Shown: positions 1 through 7,763 of the stretch, piece after piece | Position numbering within the stretch: the stretch's first letter is position 1 | Layout: the number at the start of each line of letters is the position of its first letter | NCBI GenBank assembly: GCA_964579135.1 | Contig: CAZOFD010000004.1 | Coordinates: 1-64,000 of the forward strand | Source of the DNA: CAG-390 sp964579135 | GTDB taxonomy: Bacteria; Bacillota; Clostridia; Oscillospirales; CAG-272 | Length of the DNA: 64,000 nt | Direction of reading: 5' to 3' | Program-made: the position numbers and the translations under genes | The notes under the pieces: model-generated | Told to the model about the DNA's origin: nothing | The model's database searches: none | Seen by the model: only the letters and a program-made list of their open reading frames with translations

Positions 1-61
1 GTGCGATTGCTCGCAAACTGATTTCGAGTCAGCCCCGTTATGACCACTTCGATATCCCTCC
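1..61 (-). tRNA. tRNA-Ser (anticodon CGA), 3' part cut off by window edge
   Basis: Read on the minus strand, the sequence begins GGAGGGATATCGAAGTGG, a typical class II tRNA-Ser 5' end. It continues into an anticodon stem CTGA/TCAG around the loop CTCGAAA (anticodon CGA) and then a long variable arm with stem GCGA/TCGC. The T arm and acceptor 3' strand lie beyond position 1. The CGA anticodon reads UCG serine codons. Confidence 0.9.
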
Positions 62-120
62 GTGAAGAGGACGCGGCAAAGAGCAAAGCCGATGCACGTT
101 GCCACGAACTCACAAAACGT

Positions 121-149
121 ATTATATCACATATTTTTGAAAAAAGCAA
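121..149 (-). promoter_or_regulatory. Promoter of tRNA-Ser
   Basis: On the minus strand a -35 TTGCTT (144-149) is separated by 17 bases from a perfect -10 TATAAT (121-126). Transcription would start near 114 and run into the tRNA with a leader of about 50 bases. Confidence 0.65.
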
Positions 150-212
150 TACCAAAAAACAAAAAAATAATATAAATTCGTTGCGTTTTAACGGGAAATT
201 TGCGGTAATATG

Positions 213-250
213 CGCACGAAGGCGCTTTCCCTTTCGTGCGGATATTTTTT
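213..250 (+). terminator. Hairpin plus T-run, possible orphan terminator
   Basis: The arm CGCACGAA (213-220) pairs with TTCGTGCG (233-240), with further G-C pairs inside, and is followed by GATATTTTTT. It has the shape of a plus-strand intrinsic terminator, but no plus-strand gene precedes it in the window. Apart from this, bases 150-357 hold nothing I can support. Confidence 0.35.
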
Positions 251-357
251 CGTCGGCTTTTCGCTTATTGCTCGGATGTCGCCTAAGTCAAGCGCGGCAT
301 TTTGATCGTTTACGGAGAAACTTATAAATAATTATACGAAGTTTGCCGTTATACTAC

Positions 358-385
358 TTGAAAAAATATAAAAATATGATAAAAT
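358..385 (+). promoter_or_regulatory. Promoter of nagB
   Basis: TTGAAA (358-363), 16-base A/T-rich spacer, TAAAAT (380-385). The transcript would have a leader of about 75 bases before the nagB start at 469. No catabolite (cre) or GntR-type operator was recognised. Confidence 0.6.
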
Positions 386-468
386 GATAAGAAAACGATC
401 AATACGGCGCGCGACGTGCAAGGCTTGTTTTGGCGGAGCGCGACCTTGAGAGCGAGTGAGGTTTTTAT

Positions 469-1191
469 ATGAAGATTACGGTTTGCAAAGACGGTGAAAG
501 CGCAGCGCGCGAGATAGCTGACATTTTTGCGGCATACGTTGCCGAAAAGCCGAATTGTGTTCTCGGCTTGGCAACGGGATCCACCCCCCAACCTTTTTAC
601 AAAGAATTTATCAGAAGAGAAAAACGTGGCGAGGTAGACCTTTCCGCCGTTACTACCGTCAACTTGGACGAGTACGTCGGGCTTGCCCCCGACCACGAGC
701 AGAGTTATCGCCGATTTATGCAGGAAAATCTTTTCGATCACGTAAATATAGATCCGAAAAAAACGTTCGTGCCGTCGGGTATCGCCGACGATCTCGACGC
801 GGAATGTGCGGCGTATGACAAGAGAATAGAGGAACTCGGCGGGATTGATGTGCAGTTTTTGGGGATCGGGCACGACGGGCACATCGGCTTTAACGAGCCG
901 GGCGACGTTTTTGTTTCCAAAACGCACGTCGTGGAGCTGGCGCCGATGACCATAAAAGCCAATCGCCGCTTTTTCGCCTCCGAGGATGACGTGCCGCGCC
1001 GCGCCGTAACGCTCGGCATCGGAACCATAATGGCGGCGCGGAAGATCGTGCTCGTAGTTACGGGCGCCGAGAAAAGAGAAGTGCTTAAAAAGGCGCTTTT
1101 CGGCGACGTTACGCCTGCGATCCCCGCGTCCGTGCTGCAGTACCACCACGACGTGACGGTCATCTGCGACGAGGCGGCAAGTCCGTTTTAA
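469..1191 (+). CDS. nagB: Glucosamine-6-phosphate deaminase
   Basis: Converts glucosamine 6-phosphate to fructose 6-phosphate and ammonia, linking amino-sugar catabolism to glycolysis in the cytoplasm. The 240-residue length is normal for the compact Gram-positive form. Family signatures are present: the phosphate loop LGLATGSTP (about 32-40), NLDEY with the active-site Asp67, and LGIGHDGHIGFNEP (131-144) holding Asp136, His138 and Glu143, which match the catalytic Asp/His/Glu of the E. coli enzyme. The start follows GTGAGG at 456-461. It stands alone with its own promoter and terminator; nagA is not adjacent. Confidence 0.96.
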   Translation: MKITVCKDGESAAREIADIFAAYVAEKPNCVLGLATGSTPQPFYKEFIRREKRGEVDLSAVTTVNLDEYVGLAPDHEQSYRRFMQENLFDHVNIDPKKTFVPSGIADDLDAECAAYDKRIEELGGIDVQFLGIGHDGHIGFNEPGDVFVSKTHVVELAPMTIKANRRFFASEDDVPRRAVTLGIGTIMAARKIVLVVTGAEKREVLKKALFGDVTPAIPASVLQYHHDVTVICDEAASPF

Positions 1192-1213
1192 ATTTCGGCG
1201 CGTTTGTCGCCGG

Positions 1214-1247
1214 CGCCCCGAGCATTTTTGCTCGGGGCGTTGTTTTT
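1214..1247 (+). terminator. Intrinsic terminator of nagB
   Basis: A 10-bp perfect stem CGCCCCGAGC (1214-1223) / GCTCGGGGCG (1230-1239) with an ATTTTT loop, followed by TTGTTTTT. Confidence 0.92.
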
Positions 1248-1303
1248 CTTCGCGAAAGAGTCGCGTGCTCCGCGGCGACGGGGAAGCGGCGCACGAACGG
1301 CGC

Positions 1304-2014
1304 TTATTTTGCCGAGGTGCTGTCGGATTGCTTTTTTTGCATCTTTCGCCAATTCATATAGCCGTACAGGTCGTTGATCAAAAAAGCGACGAAGCATACG
1401 GTGATCGATACGTATTTTTTGTCCTCTGCCGAGGCGAGACACCACAGTATTATCAGAACTACGTCGTTTGCGGCGTAAGCCAAAGCGAATTCGGGCACGC
1501 GGTGATACGTAAGATATGCGGCAATAAAACTCGTGGCAACCGATATCGTGCTCGGGATCAGATTGGCTGTTTTCAGCAGTGCGAGTATAAATGCGAACGG
1601 CAGCGTAACGGCGACGGTGAGCCAAGCGGTGCGCAGTGCGTCTTGCTTTTTAAGGCGCTCGATCTTAACGGCGGCGCGATCGCCGTCGAACGGGTGGCGC
1701 AACCACGATACGAGAGATACGACAGCCATCGGCAGGGTCATACCGAGATATGTGATCATTTCGCCGTAATACGCAAACGAAAACGATATTATGCCGTATA
1801 TTATACTGAAAGCAACCATCAATACTTGCCCGAAAGGATTGCCTTTGGCATTAAATATCAAAGCCGTCGCCCCGACAAGGGATGCCGTAAGAGTGAGGGG
1901 GTCTTTGCCGTCGAAGATAAAAAAGGCGAGCAATATACCCGCAGTTGTCGTCGACCATAGGATCTTTTCGCAACGGGAAAAATAATTTTTAAAGCGCGAC
2001 GCGTTTTTTGTCAT
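1304..2014 (-). CDS. pnuC: PnuC-family nicotinamide riboside (or related vitamin) transporter
   Basis: An integral membrane protein of 236 residues with about seven hydrophobic segments and the family's C-terminal motif NDLYGYMNWRKM (near 211-222), corresponding to the ND.YGF.NWR signature. PnuC proteins move nicotinamide riboside by facilitated diffusion coupled to intracellular phosphorylation. Close relatives carry thiamine (PnuT), riboflavin (PnuX) or nucleosides, so the ligand is not certain from sequence. The start follows AAAGGT in the minus-strand leader. The gene is alone, has a strong promoter and a leader with a terminator directly ahead of the RBS, suggesting ligand-controlled attenuation. 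Confidence 0.9.
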   Translation of the reverse strand: MTKNASRFKNYFSRCEKILWSTTTAGILLAFFIFDGKDPLTLTASLVGATALIFNAKGNPFGQVLMVAFSIIYGIISFSFAYYGEMITYLGMTLPMAVVSLVSWLRHPFDGDRAAVKIERLKKQDALRTAWLTVAVTLPFAFILALLKTANLIPSTISVATSFIAAYLTYHRVPEFALAYAANDVVLIILWCLASAEDKKYVSITVCFVAFLINDLYGYMNWRKMQKKQSDSTSAK

Positions 2015-2031
2015 TTTTGATCTTACCTTTC

Positions 2032-2155
2032 AAAAAAAATAAGCATTCGCCCACACGTCTTCAAAGACCTAACGACGTGTTTGCGAATGCTTTTGGCATT
2101 TTTGCTACCCGGTGGCAGCGATATTCCGTTTCGGACCGCCGAGGGCGGCTTGTAC
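2032..2155 (-). promoter_or_regulatory. pnuC 5' leader with attenuator; candidate riboswitch
   Basis: The transcript from about 2155 downwards folds into three short hairpins: 2136-2148 (CCGCC/GGCGG), 2125-2135 (TCCG/CGGA) and 2104-2119 (GCTGCC/GGTAGC). A terminator follows: AAGCATTCGC (2083-2092 on the plus coordinates) pairs with GCGAATGCTT (2041-2050), inner arms 2053-2059/2074-2080 add 7 bp, and a run of eight T follows (2032-2039). AATGC (2096-2100) can instead pair with GCATT (2086-2090), breaking the terminator's 5' arm. The RBS lies after the terminator. I do not recognise TPP, FMN, preQ1, ykkC or cobalamin signatures. Confidence 0.75.
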
Positions 2156-2161
2156 GACTTG

Positions 2162-2190
2162 ATTATATCATAATCAAGTCGAGGCGTCAA
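2162..2190 (-). promoter_or_regulatory. Promoter of pnuC
   Basis: TTGACG (2185-2190), 17-base spacer, perfect TATAAT (2162-2167) on the minus strand. Confidence 0.85.
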
Positions 2191-2254
2191 CCCTTTTTTC
2201 TCGTGTCGAGGGCGTTGTGTATTGCGGTGCGTTTTTGTCGCTATGCGTGCCGCA

Positions 2255-2286
2255 AAGTATCGCTTTTTCACAAAAAAGCGATACTT
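2255..2286. repeat. 14-bp perfect inverted repeat between divergent promoters
   Basis: AAGTATCGCTTTTT (2255-2268) and AAAAAGCGATACTT (2273-2286) form a perfect palindrome with a 4-base centre. It lies 12 bases upstream of the marR -35 and 65 bases behind the pnuC promoter. Neither side has a T-run, so it is unlikely to be a terminator; an operator or a small structured element is possible. Confidence 0.7.
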
Positions 2287-2298
2287 GTCGCAAAAGGC

Positions 2299-2327
2299 TT
2301 GACAATAATCCGATTTCGGATTACAAT
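2299..2327 (+). promoter_or_regulatory. marR/exporter promoter with embedded operator palindrome
   Basis: TTGACA (2299-2304), 17-base spacer, TACAAT (2322-2327). The spacer holds the palindrome TAATCCGA-TT-TCGGATTA (2306-2323), which overlaps the edge of the -10. A dimeric repressor bound here would block RNA polymerase. The MarR protein encoded just downstream is the natural candidate (autorepression), by inference. Confidence 0.85.
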
Positions 2328-2387
2328 ACCGCTCGGCATTGCGATATACGATGAGCTGCAGATAAAAAACGAAAGAGAGTCGAGGAA

Positions 2388-2852
2388 ATGAATACGCTTG
2401 CCTGCCTTAATACCTACAACAGGATCTGCCGCGGGATGGACGCGGTATACCACGCCTATGCGAAAAGTTGCGGACTTTCCGACAGCGCCTTTTGGATACT
2501 TTATTCGCTTGCAGAAGAGGCGGAGTGCTTTACCCAAAGCGCTTTCAGCGGAGATTGGTTTTTTGCGCCGCAGACCGTAAATTCGGCTATCAAGGAACTG
2601 ATAAAAAAGGATATCGTTTATTTGGAGCCCGTGCGAGGCAACAAAAAGAACAGCTTGATAAAGCCGACGGCAAACGGCAAAAAATTTATCGAGCGATTTA
2701 TGATGCCGGTTATAAAAAGCGAGTGCGAGAGCTTCGGCAGTTTGTCCGCCGAGGAGTGCGAACTTATGCTTGAGATAACGAAAAAATATATGAGTGAGCT
2801 CGCCGACCGTGTGGGCGCGGCGGCAAAGGCGAACGCTAACGCTTTCGGCTAA
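2388..2852 (+). CDS. MarR-family transcriptional regulator
   Basis: A 154-residue winged-helix protein. The recognition-helix region FFAPQTVNSAIKELIKKDIV is followed by the wing with basic RGNKKNSLIKPT (about 84-95) and long terminal helices for dimerisation, as in MarR/SlyA proteins. The start follows GAGG in an AGTCGAGG context. It heads a unit with two ABC exporter half-transporters, an arrangement typical of MarR regulators controlling a multidrug exporter. Its promoter contains an 18-bp palindrome likely bound by the protein itself. The inducing compound cannot be inferred. Confidence 0.88.
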   Translation: MNTLACLNTYNRICRGMDAVYHAYAKSCGLSDSAFWILYSLAEEAECFTQSAFSGDWFFAPQTVNSAIKELIKKDIVYLEPVRGNKKNSLIKPTANGKKFIERFMMPVIKSECESFGSLSAEECELMLEITKKYMSELADRVGAAAKANANAFG

Positions 2853-2972
2853 ACGGCGAATATATAAGCGAAAAACGAATGGCGTTGCCGAGGAAGCAAC
2901 GCTCTTTACACTTGCCTGCGGCGACGTCGCCGAGGGCGAACGAGTATCTGACGTTTACGGAGACAAGATTTT

Positions 2973-4712
2973 ATGAAAGTTATTTTACGGTTTTTGAGAC
3001 CGCACCGAAAATTATGCTTTATCACGATTTTTTTGGCGTTTGTCGACGTTCTCGGCGCGCTTATAGTGCCGACTTGCGTGGCGGAGATGTTGAATGCGGC
3101 AACGGCGCAAAACGCCGATCTTTCGATGCTTGTAACGACTTGCGCAAAAATGCTCGTCGTCGCGGTAATATCGGGTGCGGCAATGATAGGCTCGTCGTAT
3201 TATTGCTCCGACCTGACCTCTAAGGTCGCGGCTGATATGCAAAACGCGATCTATAAAAAGACTTTGAGTCTCTCGGGGGCGGATTTCCGCGCTTTCGGCA
3301 CGGCGTCGATGACGACGCGAACCGTGTCCGACGTTGCCAATATCCAAGTCGCGCTGGCGAACTGTTTCCAGCTGCTTTTTCCGGTGCCTTTTATTTTTGT
3401 CATATCGCTCGTTTTCGCGTTTCGAATAGACGCTTTGCTCGGCTCGATATTGCTTGCGGTGATAGTCGTGATAAGCGTGATAGCCGCAGTTATTATGCAT
3501 ATGGCTGCGCCGATATTCAAAAAGTTGCAAAAAAAGCTCGACAGGATGAGCAAAGTTTTGCTTGAAAATATCACGGGCGTGCGCGTGATACGCGCGTTTA
3601 ACAAAGAATCGCGCGAGGAGGAGCGGCTGTGCGGTGAGTTCCGCAGTTACGCGAAAACGGCGATAAAGGTCAACAAGCAGTTTACGATCCTCGACGGGGG
3701 CTCGTTCTTCGCGGTTAACGCGTTCGTCGTTATAGTATATTATCTCAGCGGCGCGAGGATCACCGCGGGGGCGTTTGAAATAGGAGATATCACCGCCATT
3801 ATCGAGTACGCGATGCTTTCGATGTTCTTTATGATGATGGCTCAAATGGTAATACTCACTTTGCCGCGCGCACTCGAGTGTTCTGACCGTATAGGAGAGG
3901 TGCTTGACTTTTCGCCCACGATAGCCGACGCAACCGACGAGCGCGCGGAGAAGTCGGAGGGCGCCGCTGCGGTAATGTCGTTTAAAAACGTTTCGTTTCG
4001 CTTTGCCGATGCCGACGAATATAACCTTAAGGGGCTGAACTTCGATTGCAAGCGCGGAGAGACGACAGCCATAATCGGCGGCACCGGCAGCGGAAAATCG
4101 ACGGTAGCGTCGCTTATGATGCGCTTTAACGACGTGACGGAGGGCGCGGTGCTTATGAACGGCGTCGACGTTCGCGAGATGCCGCAAAAGCAACTGCGCG
4201 AAAAACTTTCTTTCGTTCAGCAAAAGGCGTGGCTCTTTTCCGGTACCATAGCGGAAAATTTGCGATACGGTGCTCCGGACGCCACCGACGAAGAACTTTG
4301 GCACGCGCTTGACGTTGCGCAGGCAAAAGCTTTTGTCGAGGCGTTGCCCGACAAACTCGATTCGTTCGTTGCGCAAGGCGGCACGAATTTCTCGGGCGGT
4401 CAACGTCAGCGCCTTTCGATAGCGCGGGCACTTGTGAAAAAGCCGCAGCTTTACGTATTTGACGACAGCTTTTCCGCGCTTGATTTCAAGACCGACGCGG
4501 CTTTGCGCCGTGCTCTCGTGCCCGAAACGCGCGACGCGGCTGTGGTCATCATCGCTCAGCGGATAAGCACGGTTTTGCACGCGGACAACGTCGTGGTGCT
4601 CGACGAGGGCACCCCCGTCGGAATGGGCAAACACGAGGAGCTTTTGCAGACCTGCCCGCTCTATAAGGAAATATACGATTCTCAGACAAAGGAGGCGGGC
4701 GAAAATGAGTAA
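2973..4712 (+). CDS. Heterodimeric ABC exporter, half-transporter A (degenerate catalytic site)
   Basis: A fused type IV exporter half-transporter of 579 residues: six hydrophobic helices (about 1-300), then a nucleotide-binding domain with Walker A GGTGSGKST (about 369-377), signature FSGGQRQRLS and Walker B ending in FDDSFSALD. The catalytic Glu after Walker B is replaced by Asp498, while the signature is canonical. This pattern marks the subunit that carries the degenerate ATP site in heterodimeric exporters such as TM287/288 or BmrCD. The start follows GGAGA. It overlaps the next gene by 8 bases, implying coupled translation. The substrate is unknown; a drug or toxic metabolite is likely given the MarR gene in front. 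Confidence 0.93.
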   Translation: MKVILRFLRPHRKLCFITIFLAFVDVLGALIVPTCVAEMLNAATAQNADLSMLVTTCAKMLVVAVISGAAMIGSSYYCSDLTSKVAADMQNAIYKKTLSLSGADFRAFGTASMTTRTVSDVANIQVALANCFQLLFPVPFIFVISLVFAFRIDALLGSILLAVIVVISVIAAVIMHMAAPIFKKLQKKLDRMSKVLLENITGVRVIRAFNKESREEERLCGEFRSYAKTAIKVNKQFTILDGGSFFAVNAFVVIVYYLSGARITAGAFEIGDITAIIEYAMLSMFFMMMAQMVILTLPRALECSDRIGEVLDFSPTIADATDERAEKSEGAAAVMSFKNVSFRFADADEYNLKGLNFDCKRGETTAIIGGTGSGKSTVASLMMRFNDVTEGAVLMNGVDVREMPQKQLREKLSFVQQKAWLFSGTIAENLRYGAPDATDEELWHALDVAQAKAFVEALPDKLDSFVAQGGTNFSGGQRQRLSIARALVKKPQLYVFDDSFSALDFKTDAALRRALVPETRDAAVVIIAQRISTVLHADNVVVLDEGTPVGMGKHEELLQTCPLYKEIYDSQTKEAGENE

Positions 4713-6549
4713 GATAAAAGACAAAGCGTATAAAAGAGACAAAAACCTCAAGAGACGTGCGGAATCGTGCGACGAAGACGTGCCGCGAAGCGCCGCGGCT
4801 ACCTCGCGCCGACTGTTTTCGCAACTGAAAAATCAACGTATAAGGTTGATCTTCGTCGGATTATGTATCGCCGCTTACGTTTTCTTAACGGTGTATACCC
4901 CGTATTACAGCGCGGGGGTTATAGACCGACTCTTTGATACGATTCGCGCTTGCGTCTCGGGTGGGGCGCGGTTTTCGATGCCGTGGGATCCGCTCGGCAA
5001 AGAGATGCTTTCTCTTTGCGTAATGTATCTTTTGACAAGCGTCGTTTATTTTTTGCAAGGCTATCTGATGGCAAGCGTGGCGGAAAAACTCATTTTGACG
5101 TTGCGCGAGCAAATAAGCCGCAAACTGAACAAATTGCCGCTAAAATTTTTCGACGGCAACAAGCCGGGTGAGATACTCAGCCGCGTTACGGGAGATCTCG
5201 ACCGCGTTTCGGAAACGTTGCAAACGGGACTGCTTAAGCTGATAACGTCGATAGGTACGCTTGTCGGTGCGCTTTCGTTTATGTTTTATTACAGTCCTGC
5301 GTTAACGTTGCTCTTTTGGGGATTTGCCGCCGTCAGCCTTTTGATAACGAGGGCGATATCCAAAAAGAATCTTGCCGCCGCGAGCGAACGACAGGAGAAT
5401 TTGGCGCACCTCAGCGGTATAGCGGAGGAATATTATACGGGGCGCGACGTTATCAGAGCGTATAATCACGAAGAGCAAAGCGTCGAAACCGTCGAGACCG
5501 CAGTCGACGATTTAAGGCGTTGCGGACGACGCGCCGATTTTTTGCAAAACTGCGTCAGCCCCCTTATTCGTCTGCTTTCGCGCGTTTCGCAAGCGGCGAT
5601 AATGCTGTCGGCGTGTGCGCAGATGCTGAGCGGCAAGATGACTGTCGGCGTCGTGCAGGCGTTCTTTCAGTACGTAAACGTAGCCGCCGAGCCGCTGACG
5701 GAAACGTCGTATATGATAAATTCGTTGCAATCGGCTTTGGCTTCGGCGGAGCGTACGTTTGATTTTATCGATGCCGAGGAGGAGTCGCCCGACCCGCAAA
5801 ACGCCGTTTGTCCGAGCAATATAACGGGTGAGATAACCTTTAATAATGTAAAATTCGGATATAAACCCGATAAGATTTTGATGAAAAACGTTAATTTTTG
5901 CGCAAAACCCGGGCAAAAAGTCGCGATAGTCGGTTCCACCGGTGCCGGCAAAACCACGCTTATCAATCTTTTGATGCGTTTTTACGACGTGAACGGCGGC
6001 AGTATAACGATAGACGGCATATCGACCTCCGCGATGACGCGCAAAGACGTTCGCGCGAATTTCGGCATAGTGCTGCAAGATACGTGGCTTTTCGGCGGTA
6101 CGGTTGCCGAAAATATAGCCTACGGTCGTCCCGAGGCTACGATGGACGAGATAAGGGCGGCGGCAAAAGCGGCGAAAGCGGATTATTTTATCCGAACTTT
6201 GCCAAAGGGGTATGATACCGTGCTCGACAACGATGCCGGCAATCTTTCGGCAGGGCAACGCCAGCTCATTACCATCGCGCGCGTTTTCCTTTGTGACCCG
6301 ACCGTGATAGTTTTGGACGAGGCGACCTCGAGCGTGGATACTCGCACGGAAATGGAGATAGGCAAGGCTATGAAGAAGCTGATGCGCGGCAGAACGAGTT
6401 TCGTTATCGCGCACCGCCTTTCCACCATCCGCGACGCGGATACGATCTTGTTTATGGAAAACGGCGATATCACGGAATCGGGCAGCTATAGGGAATTGCT
6501 CGAGAAAAAGGGCGCGTACGCCGCGCTTTATTACAGTCAGTTCGCATAA
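4705..6549 (+). CDS. Heterodimeric ABC exporter, half-transporter B (canonical catalytic Glu)
   Basis: A 614-residue partner of the preceding half-transporter. After a charged 45-residue N-terminal extension come six transmembrane helices, then Walker A GSTGAGKTT, signature LSAGQRQLIT and Walker B VLDEATSSVD with catalytic Glu539, followed by the switch His in IAHRLSTI. The signature Gly is changed to Ala (LSAGQ), complementary to the degenerate Walker B of subunit A. The pair would therefore have one active and one weakened composite ATP site. It is translationally coupled to subunit A through the 8-base overlap and is the last gene of the unit. Confidence 0.93.
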   Translation: MSKIKDKAYKRDKNLKRRAESCDEDVPRSAAATSRRLFSQLKNQRIRLIFVGLCIAAYVFLTVYTPYYSAGVIDRLFDTIRACVSGGARFSMPWDPLGKEMLSLCVMYLLTSVVYFLQGYLMASVAEKLILTLREQISRKLNKLPLKFFDGNKPGEILSRVTGDLDRVSETLQTGLLKLITSIGTLVGALSFMFYYSPALTLLFWGFAAVSLLITRAISKKNLAAASERQENLAHLSGIAEEYYTGRDVIRAYNHEEQSVETVETAVDDLRRCGRRADFLQNCVSPLIRLLSRVSQAAIMLSACAQMLSGKMTVGVVQAFFQYVNVAAEPLTETSYMINSLQSALASAERTFDFIDAEEESPDPQNAVCPSNITGEITFNNVKFGYKPDKILMKNVNFCAKPGQKVAIVGSTGAGKTTLINLLMRFYDVNGGSITIDGISTSAMTRKDVRANFGIVLQDTWLFGGTVAENIAYGRPEATMDEIRAAAKAAKADYFIRTLPKGYDTVLDNDAGNLSAGQRQLITIARVFLCDPTVIVLDEATSSVDTRTEMEIGKAMKKLMRGRTSFVIAHRLSTIRDADTILFMENGDITESGSYRELLEKKGAYAALYYSQFA

Positions 6550-6553
6550 AAAC

Positions 6554-6590
6554 AACCGCGGTGCAACGTACGTTGCGCCGCGGTTTCGCT
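6554..6590 (+). terminator. Probable terminator of the ABC exporter operon
   Basis: AACCGCGGTGCAACG (6554-6568) can pair with CGTTGCGCCGCGGTT (6571-6585), 15 positions with one G-U pair (the innermost bases form the loop). The T-run is poor (TCGCTTG), so termination may be incomplete. Confidence 0.55.
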
Positions 6591-6700
6591 TGTCGCCGTA
6601 TCTTAGTGTGCGCGGCGCTGATTGCTTGCGTGGTATGGCAAGGGCGCAGCGCGGACACGAAAGCCACGCGGCGAAACGTTTTGCCGAAAACGAGGCTTCG

Positions 6701-6752
6701 AAAAAGAAAAAATCGAGCATTCATAGGTCAAATCCCTTATGAATACTCGATA
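6701..6752 (-). terminator. Intrinsic terminator of tRNA-Leu
   Basis: On the minus strand directly after the CCA end, ATCGAGTATTCATA pairs with TATGAATGCTCGAT (one G-U pair), followed by TTTTTTCTTTTT. Confidence 0.92.
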
Positions 6753-6835
6753 TGGTACAGGTGACAGGACTTGAACCTGCACTCGTCAGAATTGGATCCT
6801 AAATCCAACGCGTCTGCCAATTCCGCCACACCTGC
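6753..6835 (-). tRNA. tRNA-Leu (anticodon TAG), CCA encoded
   Basis: On the minus strand, acceptor GCAGGTG (6829-6835) pairs with CACCTGT, followed by A and an encoded CCA (6753-6755). The anticodon stem TTGGA/TCCAA encloses the loop TTTAGGA (anticodon TAG, leucine CUA and wobble). A class II variable arm and the T-arm GGTTCAAGTCC are present. It has its own promoter and terminator. Confidence 0.96.
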
Positions 6836-6947
6836 GAGAGAGGAGCTTCGGGCGCATAGCGCGTCGAGCGCCCTTGGCGCGCCGCCGCGGCTGCACCGCA
6901 CCGCTCGGTCCGGAGCCGATCGCACGGCAACGGATGCCGTGCCTACG

Positions 6948-6977
6948 ATTATATCACAGCATTGCCGCGTCTGTCAA
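6948..6977 (-). promoter_or_regulatory. Promoter of tRNA-Leu
   Basis: TTGACA (6972-6977), 18-base spacer, TATAAT (6948-6953) on the minus strand. The roughly 105-base precursor leader contains an 8-bp perfect hairpin GCACGGCA/TGCCGTGC (6922-6942). The promoter lies just upstream of the 3' end of the protease gene at 6997, so the two minus-strand genes can be transcribed separately. Confidence 0.88.
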
Positions 6978-6996
6978 GTCCCTCGCGCGAGATCGG

Positions 6997-7590
6997 CTAT
7001 TTTCCCCTTTCGTCGATAAAAACGCGGTAAAACACCGAAAGGGTAAAAACGAATAGCGAGAGCGACGTGCCGTATCTCAGCAAAAGATATACGGAGACGA
7101 TCCACAGCAGTATAAGCGAGCAAAGGGAGCAAAAAGACGTGGCAATATGGGCGGCGCGTACACCGAACAGCCAAGACGCGAGGCAAGCGAGCATACGCCC
7201 GCCGTCAAAACCGTCTATCGGCAGCAGATTTATAGCCGCAAGCATAACGGACACCGCGAAAAACCACTCGAAGAACGGGTAGGAGAATATACGGCGTGAT
7301 GCCCAACCCGTGACTAAGTTCGTGGCGGGACCCGCGGCGCAAAGGCAAAACTCTTTGCCGAACGATATGAGCGAACTGCATATTTTTATACTTGCGCCGG
7401 TTTTGCCGATCTCGAGGGCGATGACGGGTATCTTCATCGCTTTGGCGGCGATAAGGTGCCCCGTTTCGTGAACCAACGCAGCCGTGAGCGACGCGAAAAA
7501 AACGACGGGCGGCTGAAAAACGAGCATAATGGTCAGTATCGCGAGCGGAAAAAAGCCTATTGTGAGGAAGCGTTTCGTGCGTGTTTTCAT
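6997..7590 (-). CDS. SpoIVFB-like M50 site-2 metalloprotease
   Basis: A 197-residue polytopic zinc metalloprotease. HETGH (42-46) supplies two zinc His and the catalytic Glu; NLLPIDGFDGGR (about 122-133) is the second conserved motif, with the third zinc ligand Asp. The size and absence of a PDZ domain fit the SpoIVFB group, which releases pro-sigma-K in the mother cell. No spoIVFA lies beside it. The start is preceded by GGAG nine bases upstream. It could equally be a general intramembrane protease of the same family; a separate RseP-type protease is encoded at 56001. Confidence 0.85.
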   Translation of the reverse strand: MKTRTKRFLTIGFFPLAILTIMLVFQPPVVFFASLTAALVHETGHLIAAKAMKIPVIALEIGKTGASIKICSSLISFGKEFCLCAAGPATNLVTGWASRRIFSYPFFEWFFAVSVMLAAINLLPIDGFDGGRMLACLASWLFGVRAAHIATSFCSLCSLILLWIVSVYLLLRYGTSLSLFVFTLSVFYRVFIDERGK

Positions 7591-7690
7591 ACGTATAAAC
7601 TCCGAGATCGGCGAAAATAAGCCGTTTTGTGCGCTTTGCGCTCTCTTTTGCGCAAAAAACGACGGGAACGCAAATTTTTTTTAAAATGTA

Positions 7691-7719
7691 TTGCAATTTA
7701 TACGGTGTTCTGCTAAAAT
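7691..7719 (+). promoter_or_regulatory. Promoter of the potABCD operon
   Basis: TTGCAA (7691-7696), 17-base spacer, TAAAAT (7714-7719). Transcription would start near 7726, leaving a leader of about 135 bases before potA. Confidence 0.7.
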
Positions 7720-7763
7720 AATAGCGGAATTTGTGGTACGCAAGTGCACTCGGCTTTTTCAAC

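Noticed and set aside
40..327. Open frame of 95 codons on the plus strand
   Set aside because: It starts inside the tRNA-Ser gene, has no RBS, crosses a terminator-like hairpin and has low-complexity sequence without any recognisable domain.
2032..2155. TPP or FMN riboswitch upstream of pnuC
   Set aside because: PnuC relatives often have them, but the conserved CUGAGA and GAUC blocks (TPP) and the RFN core are not present.
3012..4751. Minus-strand open frame of 579 codons opposite the first ABC gene
   Set aside because: Shadow of the ABC gene; the plus strand has full Walker and signature motifs.
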